From the NCBI RefSeq assembly GCF_965204935.1, contig NZ_CBDBFO010000002.1: 64,000 nucleotides of DNA. The stretch is one strand, 5' to 3'. A program made the translations under genes and the position numbers. Shown here piece by piece: positions 51,881 through 60,770 of this stretch (position 1 is its first letter; each line of letters begins with the position of its first letter). The notes beneath the pieces were generated by a model. The model saw only the letters and a list, made by a program, of their open reading frames with translations. It was not told the DNA's origin and searched no databases. The stretch comes from Hoeflea_A sp965204935 (lineage in GTDB: Bacteria; Pseudomonadota; Alphaproteobacteria; Rhizobiales; Rhizobiaceae).

Positions 51881-52613
51881 CGCGACTTATGAGACCGGTG
51901 CCTTTTTCGTACGCGACAGGTCATGGCACCCGAAGGCATTCACGCCTGACTACAAGACCAGTGTGGCACGCTCGCCGCAAAAGGCGCTGCTGTCGCTGGA
52001 AAACACGGTCAGCGAGATAACCGGCCCGGTTTTCGGCCACGATATCCTGGGTGAACGCGACAATGACCTGATCCACAATTTCGCCAAACCCGGTGAGAGC
52101 GCCATTGGAGAACGCATCATCGTGCATGGCAGGGTGCTGGACGAGCGGGGCAGGGGTGTTCCGGGCGTCCTGCTGGAGTTCTGGCAGGCCAATGCGGCCG
52201 GACGCTATCGTCACAAGAACGAAGGCTACATGGCGCCGCTCGATCCGAATTTCGGCGGCTGCGGACGCACCATCACCGACGACGACGGCGGCTATGCGTT
52301 CCGGACGATAAAGCCGGGACCTTACCCCTGGCCGAACGGGATCAATGACTGGCGGCCGTCCCATATTCACTTTTCGATCTTCGGATACGGCTTTGCACAA
52401 AGGCTGATCACGCAGATGTATTTCGAGGGCGATCCGCTTATCCCGATTTGCCCGATCGTGCGCACGATCGACGACGAGGCGGCCATTGAACAGCTGGTCG
52501 CACCGCTCGACATGGCGAGCACGATTCCCATGGATGCGCGGGCCTACAAGTTCGACATCATCCTGCGCGGCCGGCGCTCGACGATGTTCGAGAACCGCAT
52601 GGAGGGCAACTAG
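51873..52613 (+). CDS. pcaH: Protocatechuate 3,4-dioxygenase beta subunit
   Basis: Catalytic iron-carrying subunit of 246 residues, which with PcaG opens the ring of protocatechuate between the hydroxyls. The four Fe(III) ligands are visible: Y112 (GRYRH), Y151 (GPYPW), H164 and H166 (RPSHIHFS), each four positions after the residues known in Pseudomonas PcaH. The ATG overlaps pcaC and follows AAGGAGG. The pcaG gene follows directly. Confidence 0.96.
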   Translation: MRNATYETGAFFVRDRSWHPKAFTPDYKTSVARSPQKALLSLENTVSEITGPVFGHDILGERDNDLIHNFAKPGESAIGERIIVHGRVLDERGRGVPGVLLEFWQANAAGRYRHKNEGYMAPLDPNFGGCGRTITDDDGGYAFRTIKPGPYPWPNGINDWRPSHIHFSIFGYGFAQRLITQMYFEGDPLIPICPIVRTIDDEAAIEQLVAPLDMASTIPMDARAYKFDIILRGRRSTMFENRMEGN

Positions 52614-53228
52614 ATGGCCCAGTCACTCAACCGCCTGAAAGAAAGCCCATCACAGACCGCGGGCCCTTATGTCCATATCGGCTGTGTACCCAACTTTCTT
52701 GGCATAGGCGGCGTTTACGAAAGCGACCTGGGCAAGACCATGGTCAATGATGAAACCGAGGGTCAGCGTATCGCGATCACCGGCCGCGTGATCGACGGTA
52801 CCGGCACGCCGCTCAAGGATGCGTTGCTCGAGATCTGGCAGGCCGACAGCAACGGCCTCTACAACAGCCCGTCCGAGACACGCGGGTCGGCCGATCCGAA
52901 CTTTACCGGATGGGGCCGCCAGCCGACGGACCTCAAATCCGGTGTCTTCCGCTTTGACACGGTCAAGCCCGGCCGCGTCCCGTTCACCGACGGTCGCCTG
53001 CAGGCGCCGCATGTCAATTTCTGGATCGTCGCACGCGGCATCAATCTCGGCCTCAATACGCGCATGTATTTCTCCGACGAGGCAGATGCCAACGCCGAAG
53101 ATCCGGTTCTGGTGCGGATCGAGCACCGCGTGCGCGTGCAGACGCTGCTTGCAGAACCGATCGATGACGGCTACCGCTTCGACATCCACCTGCAGGGCGA
53201 CAACGAAACGATCTTTTTCGATATCTGA
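52614..53228 (+). CDS. pcaG: Protocatechuate 3,4-dioxygenase alpha subunit
   Basis: Partner subunit of 204 residues with the same beta-sandwich fold as PcaH but without the iron ligands. It begins SPSQTAGPYVHIGC, typical of PcaG, and has LLEIWQADSNGLYNSP and the RLQAPHVNFWI block where PcaH has its histidines. It starts the base after the pcaH stop. Length is normal. Confidence 0.95.
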   Translation: MAQSLNRLKESPSQTAGPYVHIGCVPNFLGIGGVYESDLGKTMVNDETEGQRIAITGRVIDGTGTPLKDALLEIWQADSNGLYNSPSETRGSADPNFTGWGRQPTDLKSGVFRFDTVKPGRVPFTDGRLQAPHVNFWIVARGINLGLNTRMYFSDEADANAEDPVLVRIEHRVRVQTLLAEPIDDGYRFDIHLQGDNETIFFDI

Positions 53229-53241
53229 CACGGAAACAACA

Positions 53242-54096
53242 ATGGCGAAATTCCAGCCGCTGGCCGATGCGGTGCGCGACAATCTCAATGATGGCGATAT
53301 CGTTGCCTTCGAGGGCTTCACGCATCTCATTCCGCATGCTGCAGCCCATGAGGCGATCCGGCAGGAGCGCAAGGACCTGACGGTTATCCGCATGACGCCG
53401 GATCTCATCTATGACCAGCTCATCGGCATGGGCATGGTCAGGAAGATGATCTTTTCCTATGCCGGCAATCCGGGCGTCGGGTTGTTGCGGCGCATGCGCG
53501 ACGCGGTCGAAAACGGTTGGCCGCTGCCGCTCGTGCTCGAAGAACACAGCCACGCCGCCATGGCCAACGCCTATGAGGCCGGCGCCGCAGGCCTTCCCTG
53601 CGCCGTTTTCCGCGGTTATCGCGGTGCCGAGCTGGCGAAAGTCAACGGCAATGTGCGGTCGGTCACCTGTCCGTTCACAGGCGAGGTCCTGGCTGCGGTT
53701 CCCGCCGTTCGCCCGGATGTGGCGTTCATTCATGCCCAGAAGGCCGACCGGAAGGGCAACGTGCTCATCGAGGGCATTCTCGGCGTGCAGAAGGAAGTGG
53801 TGCTTGCCGCCAAGCGGTCGGTGGTCACGGTCGAAGAGGTTGTCGACGATCTCAACGCGCATCCCAATGCCTGCCTCCTGCCGCACTGGACGGTCGGCGC
53901 CATCTGCACGGTTGCCGGCGGCGCGCATCCATCCTATGCGCATGGCTATTATGGCCGCGACAACGCCTATTACATCGCCTGGGACAAGATCGCGGCGGAC
54001 CGCGAGACCTTTCTGGCCTGGATGAAGGAAAACGTTCTGGATGCCACGCCGGAGGACTTTGCCGAAAGGGTCGGCAGACTGAGGAGCGCGGCATGA
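53242..54096 (+). CDS. pcaI: 3-oxoadipate CoA-transferase subunit A
   Basis: CoA-transferase alpha-type subunit of 284 residues that, with PcaJ, activates 3-oxoadipate using succinyl-CoA. The glycine-rich stretch DGDIVAFEGFTHLIPHAAAHE is the alpha-subunit signature (GFT in place of the usual GFG). MIFSYAGNPGVGLLRRMR and YRGAELAKVN follow. Length exceeds the 230-residue PcaI of Pseudomonas and fits the longer type found in actinobacteria and alphaproteobacteria. The start was set at ATG 53242, 13 bp after pcaG. It overlaps pcaJ by 4 bp. Confidence 0.92.
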   Translation: MAKFQPLADAVRDNLNDGDIVAFEGFTHLIPHAAAHEAIRQERKDLTVIRMTPDLIYDQLIGMGMVRKMIFSYAGNPGVGLLRRMRDAVENGWPLPLVLEEHSHAAMANAYEAGAAGLPCAVFRGYRGAELAKVNGNVRSVTCPFTGEVLAAVPAVRPDVAFIHAQKADRKGNVLIEGILGVQKEVVLAAKRSVVTVEEVVDDLNAHPNACLLPHWTVGAICTVAGGAHPSYAHGYYGRDNAYYIAWDKIAADRETFLAWMKENVLDATPEDFAERVGRLRSAA

Positions 54097-54890
54097 GCGA
54101 CAAAGCCTTTACACCCGATGAAATGATGACAATCGCCGCCGCGCGCGCGCTGAAGAATGACGATGTCTGTTTCGTCGGTATCGGTGCGCCATCGGCAGCC
54201 TGCAATGTCGCGAGACTTACTCACGCGCCCGACATCACGCTGATCTATGAGAGCGGCACCATTGGCACGGCACCGGATGTGCTGCCGCTCTCCATCGGCG
54301 ATGGCGAGCTTTGTGATACCGCCGTCACAACGGTCGGCGTGCCGGAGATGTTCCGGTACTGGCTGCAGGGCGGGCGCATCACGATCGGCTTTCTCGGCGC
54401 CGCGCAACTCGACAGGTTCGGCAACATCAACACGACGGTTATTGGTGACTATGCGCATCCCAAGACGCGGTTGCCCGGCGGCGGCGGCGCGCCGGAAATT
54501 GCCGGATCTTCGCGCGAGATTTTTATCACGATGAAGCAATCGTTGCGCGGGATGGTCGACAAGATCGATTTCTTCACATCCTTCGGCCATGGCGAGGGTG
54601 GCGATCACCGGCAGCGGCTCGGAATCGATACCAAGGGACCGACCCTTCTCATTACCGATCTTGCCATCTGGAGGCCCGATCCGGAGACCAAGGAATTCAC
54701 GGTGGTGTCGCTGCATCCGGGTGTGTCGAAAGACGATGTTCAACAGACCTGCGGATGGACAGTCAGATTCGCCGAGCATATGGAAGAGACGCCACCGCCG
54801 ACGGATCTGGAGCTTACGACGCTGCGCGATCTGAAGGCGCGGACCAAGGCTGCCCATGAAGGTCAGCCGGATTCAGGAAAGGCGGCATAA
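54093..54890 (+). CDS. pcaJ: 3-oxoadipate CoA-transferase subunit B
   Basis: Beta-type subunit of 265 residues. It has VCFVGIGAPSAACNVARLTHAP at the N-terminus and the catalytic-glutamate segment TLIYESGTIGTAP. ITIGFLGAAQLDRFGNINTTV follows. With PcaI it forms the CoA-transferase. Its stop codon shares a base with the pcaF start (TAATG), so the genes are coupled. Confidence 0.93.
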   Translation: MSDKAFTPDEMMTIAAARALKNDDVCFVGIGAPSAACNVARLTHAPDITLIYESGTIGTAPDVLPLSIGDGELCDTAVTTVGVPEMFRYWLQGGRITIGFLGAAQLDRFGNINTTVIGDYAHPKTRLPGGGGAPEIAGSSREIFITMKQSLRGMVDKIDFFTSFGHGEGGDHRQRLGIDTKGPTLLITDLAIWRPDPETKEFTVVSLHPGVSKDDVQQTCGWTVRFAEHMEETPPPTDLELTTLRDLKARTKAAHEGQPDSGKAA

Positions 54891-56092
54891 TGCCCGAAGC
54901 ATATATCTGCGACTACATACGCACGCCCATCGGGCGCTTCGGCGGCAGCCTGTCTGCCGTGCGTGCCGACGATCTCGGCGCGGTGCCGCTAAAGGCGCTC
55001 GTCGAGCGCAATCCGCAACTCGATCTCGAAGCGGTTGAAGAGGTCATCTACGGCTGCGCCAACCAGGCCGGTGAGGATAACCGCAATGTGGGACGCATGA
55101 GTGTGCTGCTGGCCGGATACCCGGTCGCGGTTCCGGCAAATACGGTCAACCGCCTGTGCGGATCGGGCATGGACGCGACGATCGCGGCGGCGCGGGCGAT
55201 CAAGTCCGGAGAAGCCGAACTGATCATCTCGGGCGGGGTGGAATCGATGTCACGCGCGCCCTTCGTCATGCCCAAGGCGGACAGTGCCTTCTCGCGGCGC
55301 GCGGAGATACATGACACGACCATCGGCTGGCGTTTCGTCAATCCGCTCCTCAAGGCGCAATATGGTGTGGATTCCATGCCGGAGACCGGCGAGAACGTTG
55401 CCGAGGATTTTGAGGTCTCACGCGCCGACCAGGACGCTTTCGCTTTGCGTTCGCAGCAAAAGGCCGCGGCCGCGCAGGCCAATGGCCGCCTGGCCAAGGA
55501 AATCACGCCGGTCACCATCCCGCAGCGCAAGGGCGAGCCGGTGATCGTTGACCGGGATGAACACCCGCGCGAGACATCCCTTGAAAAGCTCGGATCTCTG
55601 CCGACACCGTTCCGCCAGGGGGGAAGCGTGACAGCGGGCAATGCCTCCGGCGTCAATGACGGCGCGGCGGCGCTGATCGTCGCATCGGAAACTGCCGTTG
55701 AAAAACATGGCCTGCGGCCCATCGCACGGATCCTCGGCGGTGCGACCGCCGGTGTTCCACCACGTATAATGGGGATCGGGCCTGCACCGGCAAGCAAGAA
55801 GCTCACCGCGCGTCTCGGGATCGCGATCGAGGATTTCGATGTTATCGAGCTCAACGAAGCTTTTGCCAGCCAGGGGATCGCCGTGCTGCGCGATCTCGGC
55901 GTCGCAGAGGACGCACCCTTCGTCAATCCCAACGGTGGAGCCATCGCTCTCGGCCACCCGCTCGGAATGTCCGGTGCGCGCATTACGGGCACGGCGGCAT
56001 TGGAGCTTCACGATCGGGGCGCCAACCGGGCCCTGGCAACCATGTGCATTGGCGTCGGTCAGGGCATCGCGATAGCGCTGGAGCGCGCATAA
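54890..56092 (+). CDS. pcaF: 3-oxoadipyl-CoA thiolase
   Basis: Thiolase of 400 residues that splits 3-oxoadipyl-CoA into succinyl-CoA and acetyl-CoA. The acyl-carrying cysteine is in NRLCGSGMDA (about residue 90), the active-site histidine in NPNGGAIALGHPLGMSGAR, and the second cysteine in ATMCIGVGQGIA. It is the last of six coupled pca genes. pcaB and pcaD (cycloisomerase and lactonase) are not in this window and must lie elsewhere for the pathway to be complete. Confidence 0.95.
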   Translation: MPEAYICDYIRTPIGRFGGSLSAVRADDLGAVPLKALVERNPQLDLEAVEEVIYGCANQAGEDNRNVGRMSVLLAGYPVAVPANTVNRLCGSGMDATIAAARAIKSGEAELIISGGVESMSRAPFVMPKADSAFSRRAEIHDTTIGWRFVNPLLKAQYGVDSMPETGENVAEDFEVSRADQDAFALRSQQKAAAAQANGRLAKEITPVTIPQRKGEPVIVDRDEHPRETSLEKLGSLPTPFRQGGSVTAGNASGVNDGAAALIVASETAVEKHGLRPIARILGGATAGVPPRIMGIGPAPASKKLTARLGIAIEDFDVIELNEAFASQGIAVLRDLGVAEDAPFVNPNGGAIALGHPLGMSGARITGTAALELHDRGANRALATMCIGVGQGIAIALERA

Positions 56093-56105
56093 GGCGCATC
56101 CGTCA

Positions 56106-56981
56106 TCAGCTTCTGAAGAACAGTTCCCGGCCGGATGGTGGATTGACCGGAGCGCTCCTGTCCACCTGCTCGAACAACAGGAATAGACGCTCGCTCCAGT
56201 TCGGAATATTGCCGGACTGGGCATAGCCGACGCGTTCCGTGCCGAGGCCGAACCCCAGACTGACACTGTTGTCGATCGATGCTTCCCCGATCTCGATCCA
56301 TCCGGACGGCAAGTGATAGGACGTCGCGGGCGGCGCTTCGTCGTCCACACGGTAGTAGAAACCCACCGTCGGAAACGGCTGGGCATCCGGCCTTCCCGGA
56401 TATCGGAAATAACCGCATCCGTCACCCGCGGACAGTGCCTCTGCCTTATCCCGGAATATCACCTGTTCAATCGGATTGAAGCCCTGTTCCTCAAGCACCG
56501 GGAGGAGACCGTCAAACGCGGTTGTCGTCACAAACGCGAATTTGTCGCGCGACAGGCCGACAACATTCAACAGGTAGTCGAGCACCATTGAAAGTGACGC
56601 TTCGGGCGTCATGTCGAGCGGCGAACGAACATAGAAAATATGAAACAGCGGCAGCACCGAGGGATCGCCCTTCTTCTCGATGTCCTCGATCCGCGAACAC
56701 GGCTGGACAGCCATCTGGCCGCGCTGCGTGTCGATTTCCGTGTCGTCGTATCGTAGTCCCCCGTTGAAACTCTCGTCACCGGTGACCACCGGCTGGTGAT
56801 CGACGAGCTTGTATCCCCGGGCCTCAAAGTGGTCGATCATCGACTCGTGCAGCAGATGGGTGGGAAGGTCCAATGACAATCCGTCACGGCGCGGGTTACG
56901 AGCAAATGTGCTCACGGGCAGGACCGACGCAGCGGCCAAAGCCGCGCCGCCCTTCAAGATCGTACGTCGTTTGTTTGCCAA
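56106..56981 (-). CDS. Tat-exported protein resembling the alanyl-tRNA synthetase catalytic core
   Basis: Protein of about 291 residues from TTG 56981, preceded by GGGAGGA. A twin-arginine signal (NKRRTILKGGAALAAASVLP) predicts folded export to the periplasm. The mature part has features seen in class II alanyl-tRNA synthetase cores, in order: an N-terminal helix and strand (MIDHFEARGYKLVDHQPVV), the GQMAVQPCSRIEDI segment, LLNVVGLSRDKFAFV, and WIEIGEASIDN followed by GFGLGTERVGYA, which looks like motif 3 (GxGxER). No editing or tRNA-binding domain is present. An exported paralogue with an amino-acid- or nucleotide-related activity is inferred; the match rests on my reading of motifs. A longer in-frame extension to 57113 looks non-coding. 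Confidence 0.6.
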   Translation of the reverse strand: MANKRRTILKGGAALAAASVLPVSTFARNPRRDGLSLDLPTHLLHESMIDHFEARGYKLVDHQPVVTGDESFNGGLRYDDTEIDTQRGQMAVQPCSRIEDIEKKGDPSVLPLFHIFYVRSPLDMTPEASLSMVLDYLLNVVGLSRDKFAFVTTTAFDGLLPVLEEQGFNPIEQVIFRDKAEALSAGDGCGYFRYPGRPDAQPFPTVGFYYRVDDEAPPATSYHLPSGWIEIGEASIDNSVSLGFGLGTERVGYAQSGNIPNWSERLFLLFEQVDRSAPVNPPSGRELFFRS

Positions 56982-57216
56982 GGCGGTTTCTTCCTCCCGT
57001 CGGCGGCGATGGCGTTGATGACTACCATCGATATAGTCGAGTTTGTGTCGGATCAAAGGATATTGGCATCGCTGGCATGAATTCTGCACCAGAATTCGAG
57101 GTGTTGTGCGCATGCATCGACACGCGTCCGCATCAACAGACTATATCGGAGCCGTAAAGCGCCGTTTCCTGGCCGCACTCTTCATTCGTATGGATGCGGC
57201 CAGTTTGGCTCCCACC

Positions 57217-57480
57217 TTACTGCAATGTGCAGGTAAAGGATGTTCCGTCCTTGGTTTTTCCGACCACTTTCTTGTCGCTTACCTTTGTCACCGGGTATCT
57301 TCCACCGCTTTTGTAGGGACTGAGATGTATCATCGCGGTCTTACCGCCCCGATAGCTGGCATTCTTCAGTTTTTTCGCTGTGCATTTCCAGGATGCGGCC
57401 TCAGACGATGTCGATGTCATTGGGCCAAGAAATGCGAGGGAAAGGGCTGCGACAGTCAATCCAGAAAGTATGCGTTTCAT
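57217..57480 (-). CDS. Small secreted protein of unknown function
   Basis: Protein of 87 residues with a clear Sec signal peptide (ILSGLTVAALSLAFLGPM, cleavage near SSEA-AS). The mature part of about 58 residues is basic and contains two cysteines (WKCTAKK and FTCTLQ) that could form a disulphide. AGGAGG lies at the right distance before the ATG. I do not recognise a family. It stands alone between the Tat protein and the zinc genes, on the minus strand. Confidence 0.72.
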   Translation of the reverse strand: MKRILSGLTVAALSLAFLGPMTSTSSEAASWKCTAKKLKNASYRGGKTAMIHLSPYKSGGRYPVTKVSDKKVVGKTKDGTSFTCTLQ

Positions 57481-57805
57481 AATAATATCCTCCTAAAAAT
57501 CCGAGTTTTCTAAATTCAGAATCTGACTGCACGAAGGCGGAACCAATGTGCACCTTGGCCTAGACGCTGAATATTGCGCTTTGGCTGCAATCGCCGTAGC
57601 CTCGGGCGACACCGTTGATCGCATTGTTGAATGATCGACATTGGGGCAAATAGCGCCAAGGTTCGTGTGCTGGTGATCCAGACGGTTGCATCGAAACAGG
57701 TTCAGTTGTCCGACCTGCAACCCCTGTCCACCGGGCTTAACACTTGTTGTGTTACACTATAACATGTGTAATACAGCCCGGAACGAATCCGACAGGTAGC
57801 AAGGC
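57481..57805. promoter_or_regulatory. Gene-free region upstream of znuC with a candidate Zur box
   Basis: This 325-bp stretch has no convincing gene. The dyad ttacac-tataacat-gtgtaa at about 57752-57771, 35 bp before the znuC start, resembles alphaproteobacterial Zur sites (TTACA-type halves around an A/T-rich centre). With zur in the same operon, repression by zinc-bound Zur is expected. The rest of the stretch shows no repeat or hairpin with a T-tract. Confidence 0.6.
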
Positions 57806-58660
57806 GTGTTGAAAGTCGCAGAGCCGCTCGTTTCGCTTGACAACGCAGGCCTCGAAAGGGCCGGGCGCTGGCTTGTGCGCGGCGTCGACCTTTCCGTTCG
57901 CAGGGGTGAAATCGTAACCCTTGTTGGTCCCAATGGTTCGGGAAAATCAACCACCGCGAAGATGGCGCTCGGCATTCACCGACCAAGCGAGGGAACCGCG
58001 CACCGCACAAACGGTCTGAAGGTCGGATATGTGCCGCAGAAGGTCTCGATCGACTGGACACTGCCGCTTAGCGTGCGCCGCTTCATGCGACTGACACAAC
58101 GCATCGATGACCGGCAGCTTGAGGCGGCGCTGGATTCCACCGGCATCCCGCACCTGATCGATGCGGAAGTCAGAACGCTTTCCGGAGGTGAGTTTCAACG
58201 GACCATGCTGGCGCGTGCGATCGCCGGTCGTCCCGATTTCATGGTTCTCGACGAGCCGGTTCAGGGTGTGGATTTTACCGGCGAGATCGCGCTCTACGAG
58301 CTGATTTCCACGATCCGCGACGGGCTGGGTTGCGGGATCCTCATGATCTCTCATGACCTGCACGTCGTCATGGCCGCAACGGACCAGGTGATTTGCCTCA
58401 ACGGCCATGTTTGCTGCAAGGGATCACCTGAAACCGTGGCGCAGAGCGAGGAATACCGGCGCCTCTTCGGTGACAGGGCCTCGGGCGCGCTGGCCATCTA
58501 CCGCCATCATCACGACCACACCCACCTGCCGGATGGACGCGTAAGGCACGCGGATGGTTCGATCACCGATCACTGCCACCCGGACGACGGCCATCATCAT
58601 CAGGCGGATGAAACAACCGATATCGATCGCGTCAGCGGGAACGGAGACGGGCGTGCTTGA
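57806..58660 (+). CDS. znuC: Zinc ABC transporter ATP-binding protein
   Basis: ATPase of 284 residues for zinc import. Walker A is GPNGSGKST from residue 41, the signature is LSGGEFQRTMLARAI, and Walker B is FMVLDEPVQGVD. The C-terminal 50 residues are rich in histidine (HHHDHTHLPDG, HHHQADE), common in ZnuC and likely to bind zinc. The GTG start has AGG upstream. It overlaps znuB by 8 bp. No znuA binding-protein gene is beside it. Confidence 0.94.
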   Translation: MLKVAEPLVSLDNAGLERAGRWLVRGVDLSVRRGEIVTLVGPNGSGKSTTAKMALGIHRPSEGTAHRTNGLKVGYVPQKVSIDWTLPLSVRRFMRLTQRIDDRQLEAALDSTGIPHLIDAEVRTLSGGEFQRTMLARAIAGRPDFMVLDEPVQGVDFTGEIALYELISTIRDGLGCGILMISHDLHVVMAATDQVICLNGHVCCKGSPETVAQSEEYRRLFGDRASGALAIYRHHHDHTHLPDGRVRHADGSITDHCHPDDGHHHQADETTDIDRVSGNGDGRA

Positions 58661-59480
58661 CGATTTCTTCACCCGGGCCATGATCGCCGGCATCGGCGTT
58701 GCCATTGTCGCCGCGCCGCTCGGCTGTTTTGTTGTCTGGAGACGGCTTGCGTATTTTGGCGACACGCTCGCACATGCCGCTCTCCTGGGCGTGGCGCTGG
58801 CCTTTCTTTTCGAGGTCAATATCACGCTGGCGGTGTTTGTGGTCTGCACCGGGGTCGCGCTGGCGCTCTTGCTGTTGCAGCGCCGCGCGACATTGTCGTC
58901 GGATTCGCTGCTCGGCCTGCTTGCCCATGCCTCGCTGGCACTGGGCCTTGTCGTTCTTGCCTTCATGACCTGGATCCGGATGGATCTCATGGGATTCCTC
59001 TTCGGAGACATCCTGGCCGTTTCGAGGGCCGACATCGCAACCATTTATATCGGCGGTGCCGTTGTGCTTGCCGTGCTTGCGGTGATCTGGCGGCCGCTCT
59101 TCGCCGCCACCGTTAATCGGGAACTGGCGGAGGCCGAGGGCATGCATCCGGAGCGGACGAATGTGGTTTTCATGATCTTGATGGCGACTGTAATTGCCAT
59201 TTCAATGAAGATTGTCGGTGTGCTGCTGATTACTGCGCTGCTGATCATTCCGGCTGCGGCAGCGCGGCGTTTTTCCACCGGCCCGGAACAGATGGCCGTC
59301 ATTGCCGCCATCATCGGCGTTGCATCCATTGTCGGAGGCCTGTACGGATCGCTGACCTGGGACACGCCATCCGGGCCGTCCATCGTTGTCGCGGCCCTCG
59401 TCTTTTTTCTTATCAGTGTGTCGCCGGTTGCAGCCCTCTTGTCACGCAGCCGTCGACAGGCTCAGGGAGAAACATCATGA
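58653..59480 (+). CDS. znuB: Zinc ABC transporter permease
   Basis: Membrane protein of 275 residues with about eight hydrophobic spans. GTG 58653 (VLDDFFTRAMIAGIGVAIVA) is the likely start, since ZnuB proteins begin with this motif and GGAG lies upstream. An earlier ATG at 58608 would add 15 residues. PLGCFVVWRRLAYFGDTLAHAALLG and the MKIVGVLLITALLIIPAAAAR block are family signatures. It overlaps zur by ATGA. Confidence 0.94.
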   Translation: MLDDFFTRAMIAGIGVAIVAAPLGCFVVWRRLAYFGDTLAHAALLGVALAFLFEVNITLAVFVVCTGVALALLLLQRRATLSSDSLLGLLAHASLALGLVVLAFMTWIRMDLMGFLFGDILAVSRADIATIYIGGAVVLAVLAVIWRPLFAATVNRELAEAEGMHPERTNVVFMILMATVIAISMKIVGVLLITALLIIPAAAARRFSTGPEQMAVIAAIIGVASIVGGLYGSLTWDTPSGPSIVVAALVFFLISVSPVAALLSRSRRQAQGETS

Positions 59481-59893
59481 GCGTCCACACACATGCGGAC
59501 CAACATCCACTGACGAAAAATCAGACCCTGGTCTACGATGCCCTGACCCATGCCAAGGCGCCGCTGAGCGCCTATGCCATACTCGATGGTGTCCGCGAAC
59601 ACGGTATTCGGGCACCGCTCCAGGTCTACAGGGCGCTCGACAAGCTGCTTGAACTTGGACTTGTGCACCGCCTCGAGAGCCTGAATTCCTTCGTTGCCTG
59701 CAGCAACTCCGAATGCGGTTCCCGCGAGACGGTCGCGTTCGCCATTTGCGAGAATTGCAGCAGGGTTTCGGAAATTGCGAATTCCGAGCTTGAAACGCTG
59801 CTCGGTACGATCGCCGCGGCCGATCATTTCAAGGTTCACGCCGCGACCGTTGAACTTCGCGGCATTTGCAAAAGCTGCCAAACTGTCAGCTAG
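59477..59893 (+). CDS. zur: Zinc uptake regulator (Fur family)
   Basis: Regulator of 138 residues. The helix-turn-helix is in the AYAILDGVREHGIRAPLQVYRALDKL segment. The C-terminal domain has paired cysteines (FAICENCSRVSE and GICKSCQTVS) that hold the structural zinc. The histidine-rich N-terminus (SVHTHADQHP) is typical of Zur. Third gene of the operon, it should repress znuCB when zinc is plentiful through the dyad upstream of znuC. Confidence 0.93.
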   Translation: MSVHTHADQHPLTKNQTLVYDALTHAKAPLSAYAILDGVREHGIRAPLQVYRALDKLLELGLVHRLESLNSFVACSNSECGSRETVAFAICENCSRVSEIANSELETLLGTIAAADHFKVHAATVELRGICKSCQTVS

Positions 59894-59905
59894 TCCGCTT
59901 GTCGT

Positions 59906-60679
59906 TCACACCGGCCGATCGGTCCGGGCGATGAACGGGCCGTTTCTGAATTCCGGCTTGCCATAGGCAAAGGGTTCATTCTGAGGCGTCGTGACGTATC
60001 CGCCGGCTGCAATGAGCACGGCGTGCCCGGCGGCCGTGTCCCACTCCATTGTCGGTCCGAAACGCGGGTAAACATCGGCCTCGCCGCATGCCAGCAGGCA
60101 GAATTTCAGCGAAGAACCGATGGAAACGGTCTCGGAGATTCCCTGTTGTTTCAGCCAGTCATCGGTCTGCCTGTCACGGTGCGAGCGGCTCGCCACAGCG
60201 ACCGGTCCTGATGCCGGAACCGGTCGGACGGCGATCGTTCTTGTCTGACCGTCGGAGGCCTCGGCCGCACCGCCACGACGGGTGCCTGTAAACAAGCGCT
60301 GCAGGGCAGGGGCGTAGACAATGCCGAGCACCGGCTCACCGTTTTCGATCAGTGCTATGTTCACGGTAAAGGAGCCCTTGCCGTCGCGTCTCAAAAACTC
60401 GCGGGTGCCGTCGAGCGGGTCGACCAGAAAGAACCGGTCGGGTGCACTCAGCCGGTGGCTTTCCTCGTTTTCCTCCGAGATAACCGCGATTTGCGGTGCA
60501 TATTCTTCGAGGCCTGCGAGAATGATCCCTTCGGCCGCCTTGTCGGCCGCTGTCACCGGCGAACCGTCTGATTTGACCTCGGCCTCCGGCATGCTGTCAT
60601 AGACATGCATGATGGCTTCGCCGGCCGAAAGAGCGATTTCGGCAAGCCTGTCGGTCAACGTGCGGTAATTCACATCCAT
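59906..60679 (-). CDS. cysQ: 3'(2'),5'-bisphosphate nucleotidase
   Basis: Inositol-monophosphatase-fold enzyme of 257 residues that hydrolyses 3'-phosphoadenosine 5'-phosphate in sulfate assimilation. Metal-binding motifs are EENEES, FLVDPLDGTREF and WDTAAGHAVLIAAGG, all intact. The length is normal for CysQ. It stands alone on the minus strand, 12 bp from the convergent zur stop. Inositol monophosphatase is a possible alternative, but the DPLDGTREF variant favours CysQ. Confidence 0.9.
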   Translation of the reverse strand: MDVNYRTLTDRLAEIALSAGEAIMHVYDSMPEAEVKSDGSPVTAADKAAEGIILAGLEEYAPQIAVISEENEESHRLSAPDRFFLVDPLDGTREFLRRDGKGSFTVNIALIENGEPVLGIVYAPALQRLFTGTRRGGAAEASDGQTRTIAVRPVPASGPVAVASRSHRDRQTDDWLKQQGISETVSIGSSLKFCLLACGEADVYPRFGPTMEWDTAAGHAVLIAAGGYVTTPQNEPFAYGKPEFRNGPFIARTDRPV

Positions 60680-60770
60680 ATGTTGGCAGGTGACAGATTT
60701 TGCCGCCGGTGTCGATATCTAAATTCGGCGATCCCCGCTTCCGATGGCTGCCGGCAGACAGCCCTTCGCG

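Noticed and set aside
57493..58061. Minus-strand frames over the znuC promoter
   Set aside because: Short, composition-driven and overlapping the znuC start and the Zur-like dyad.
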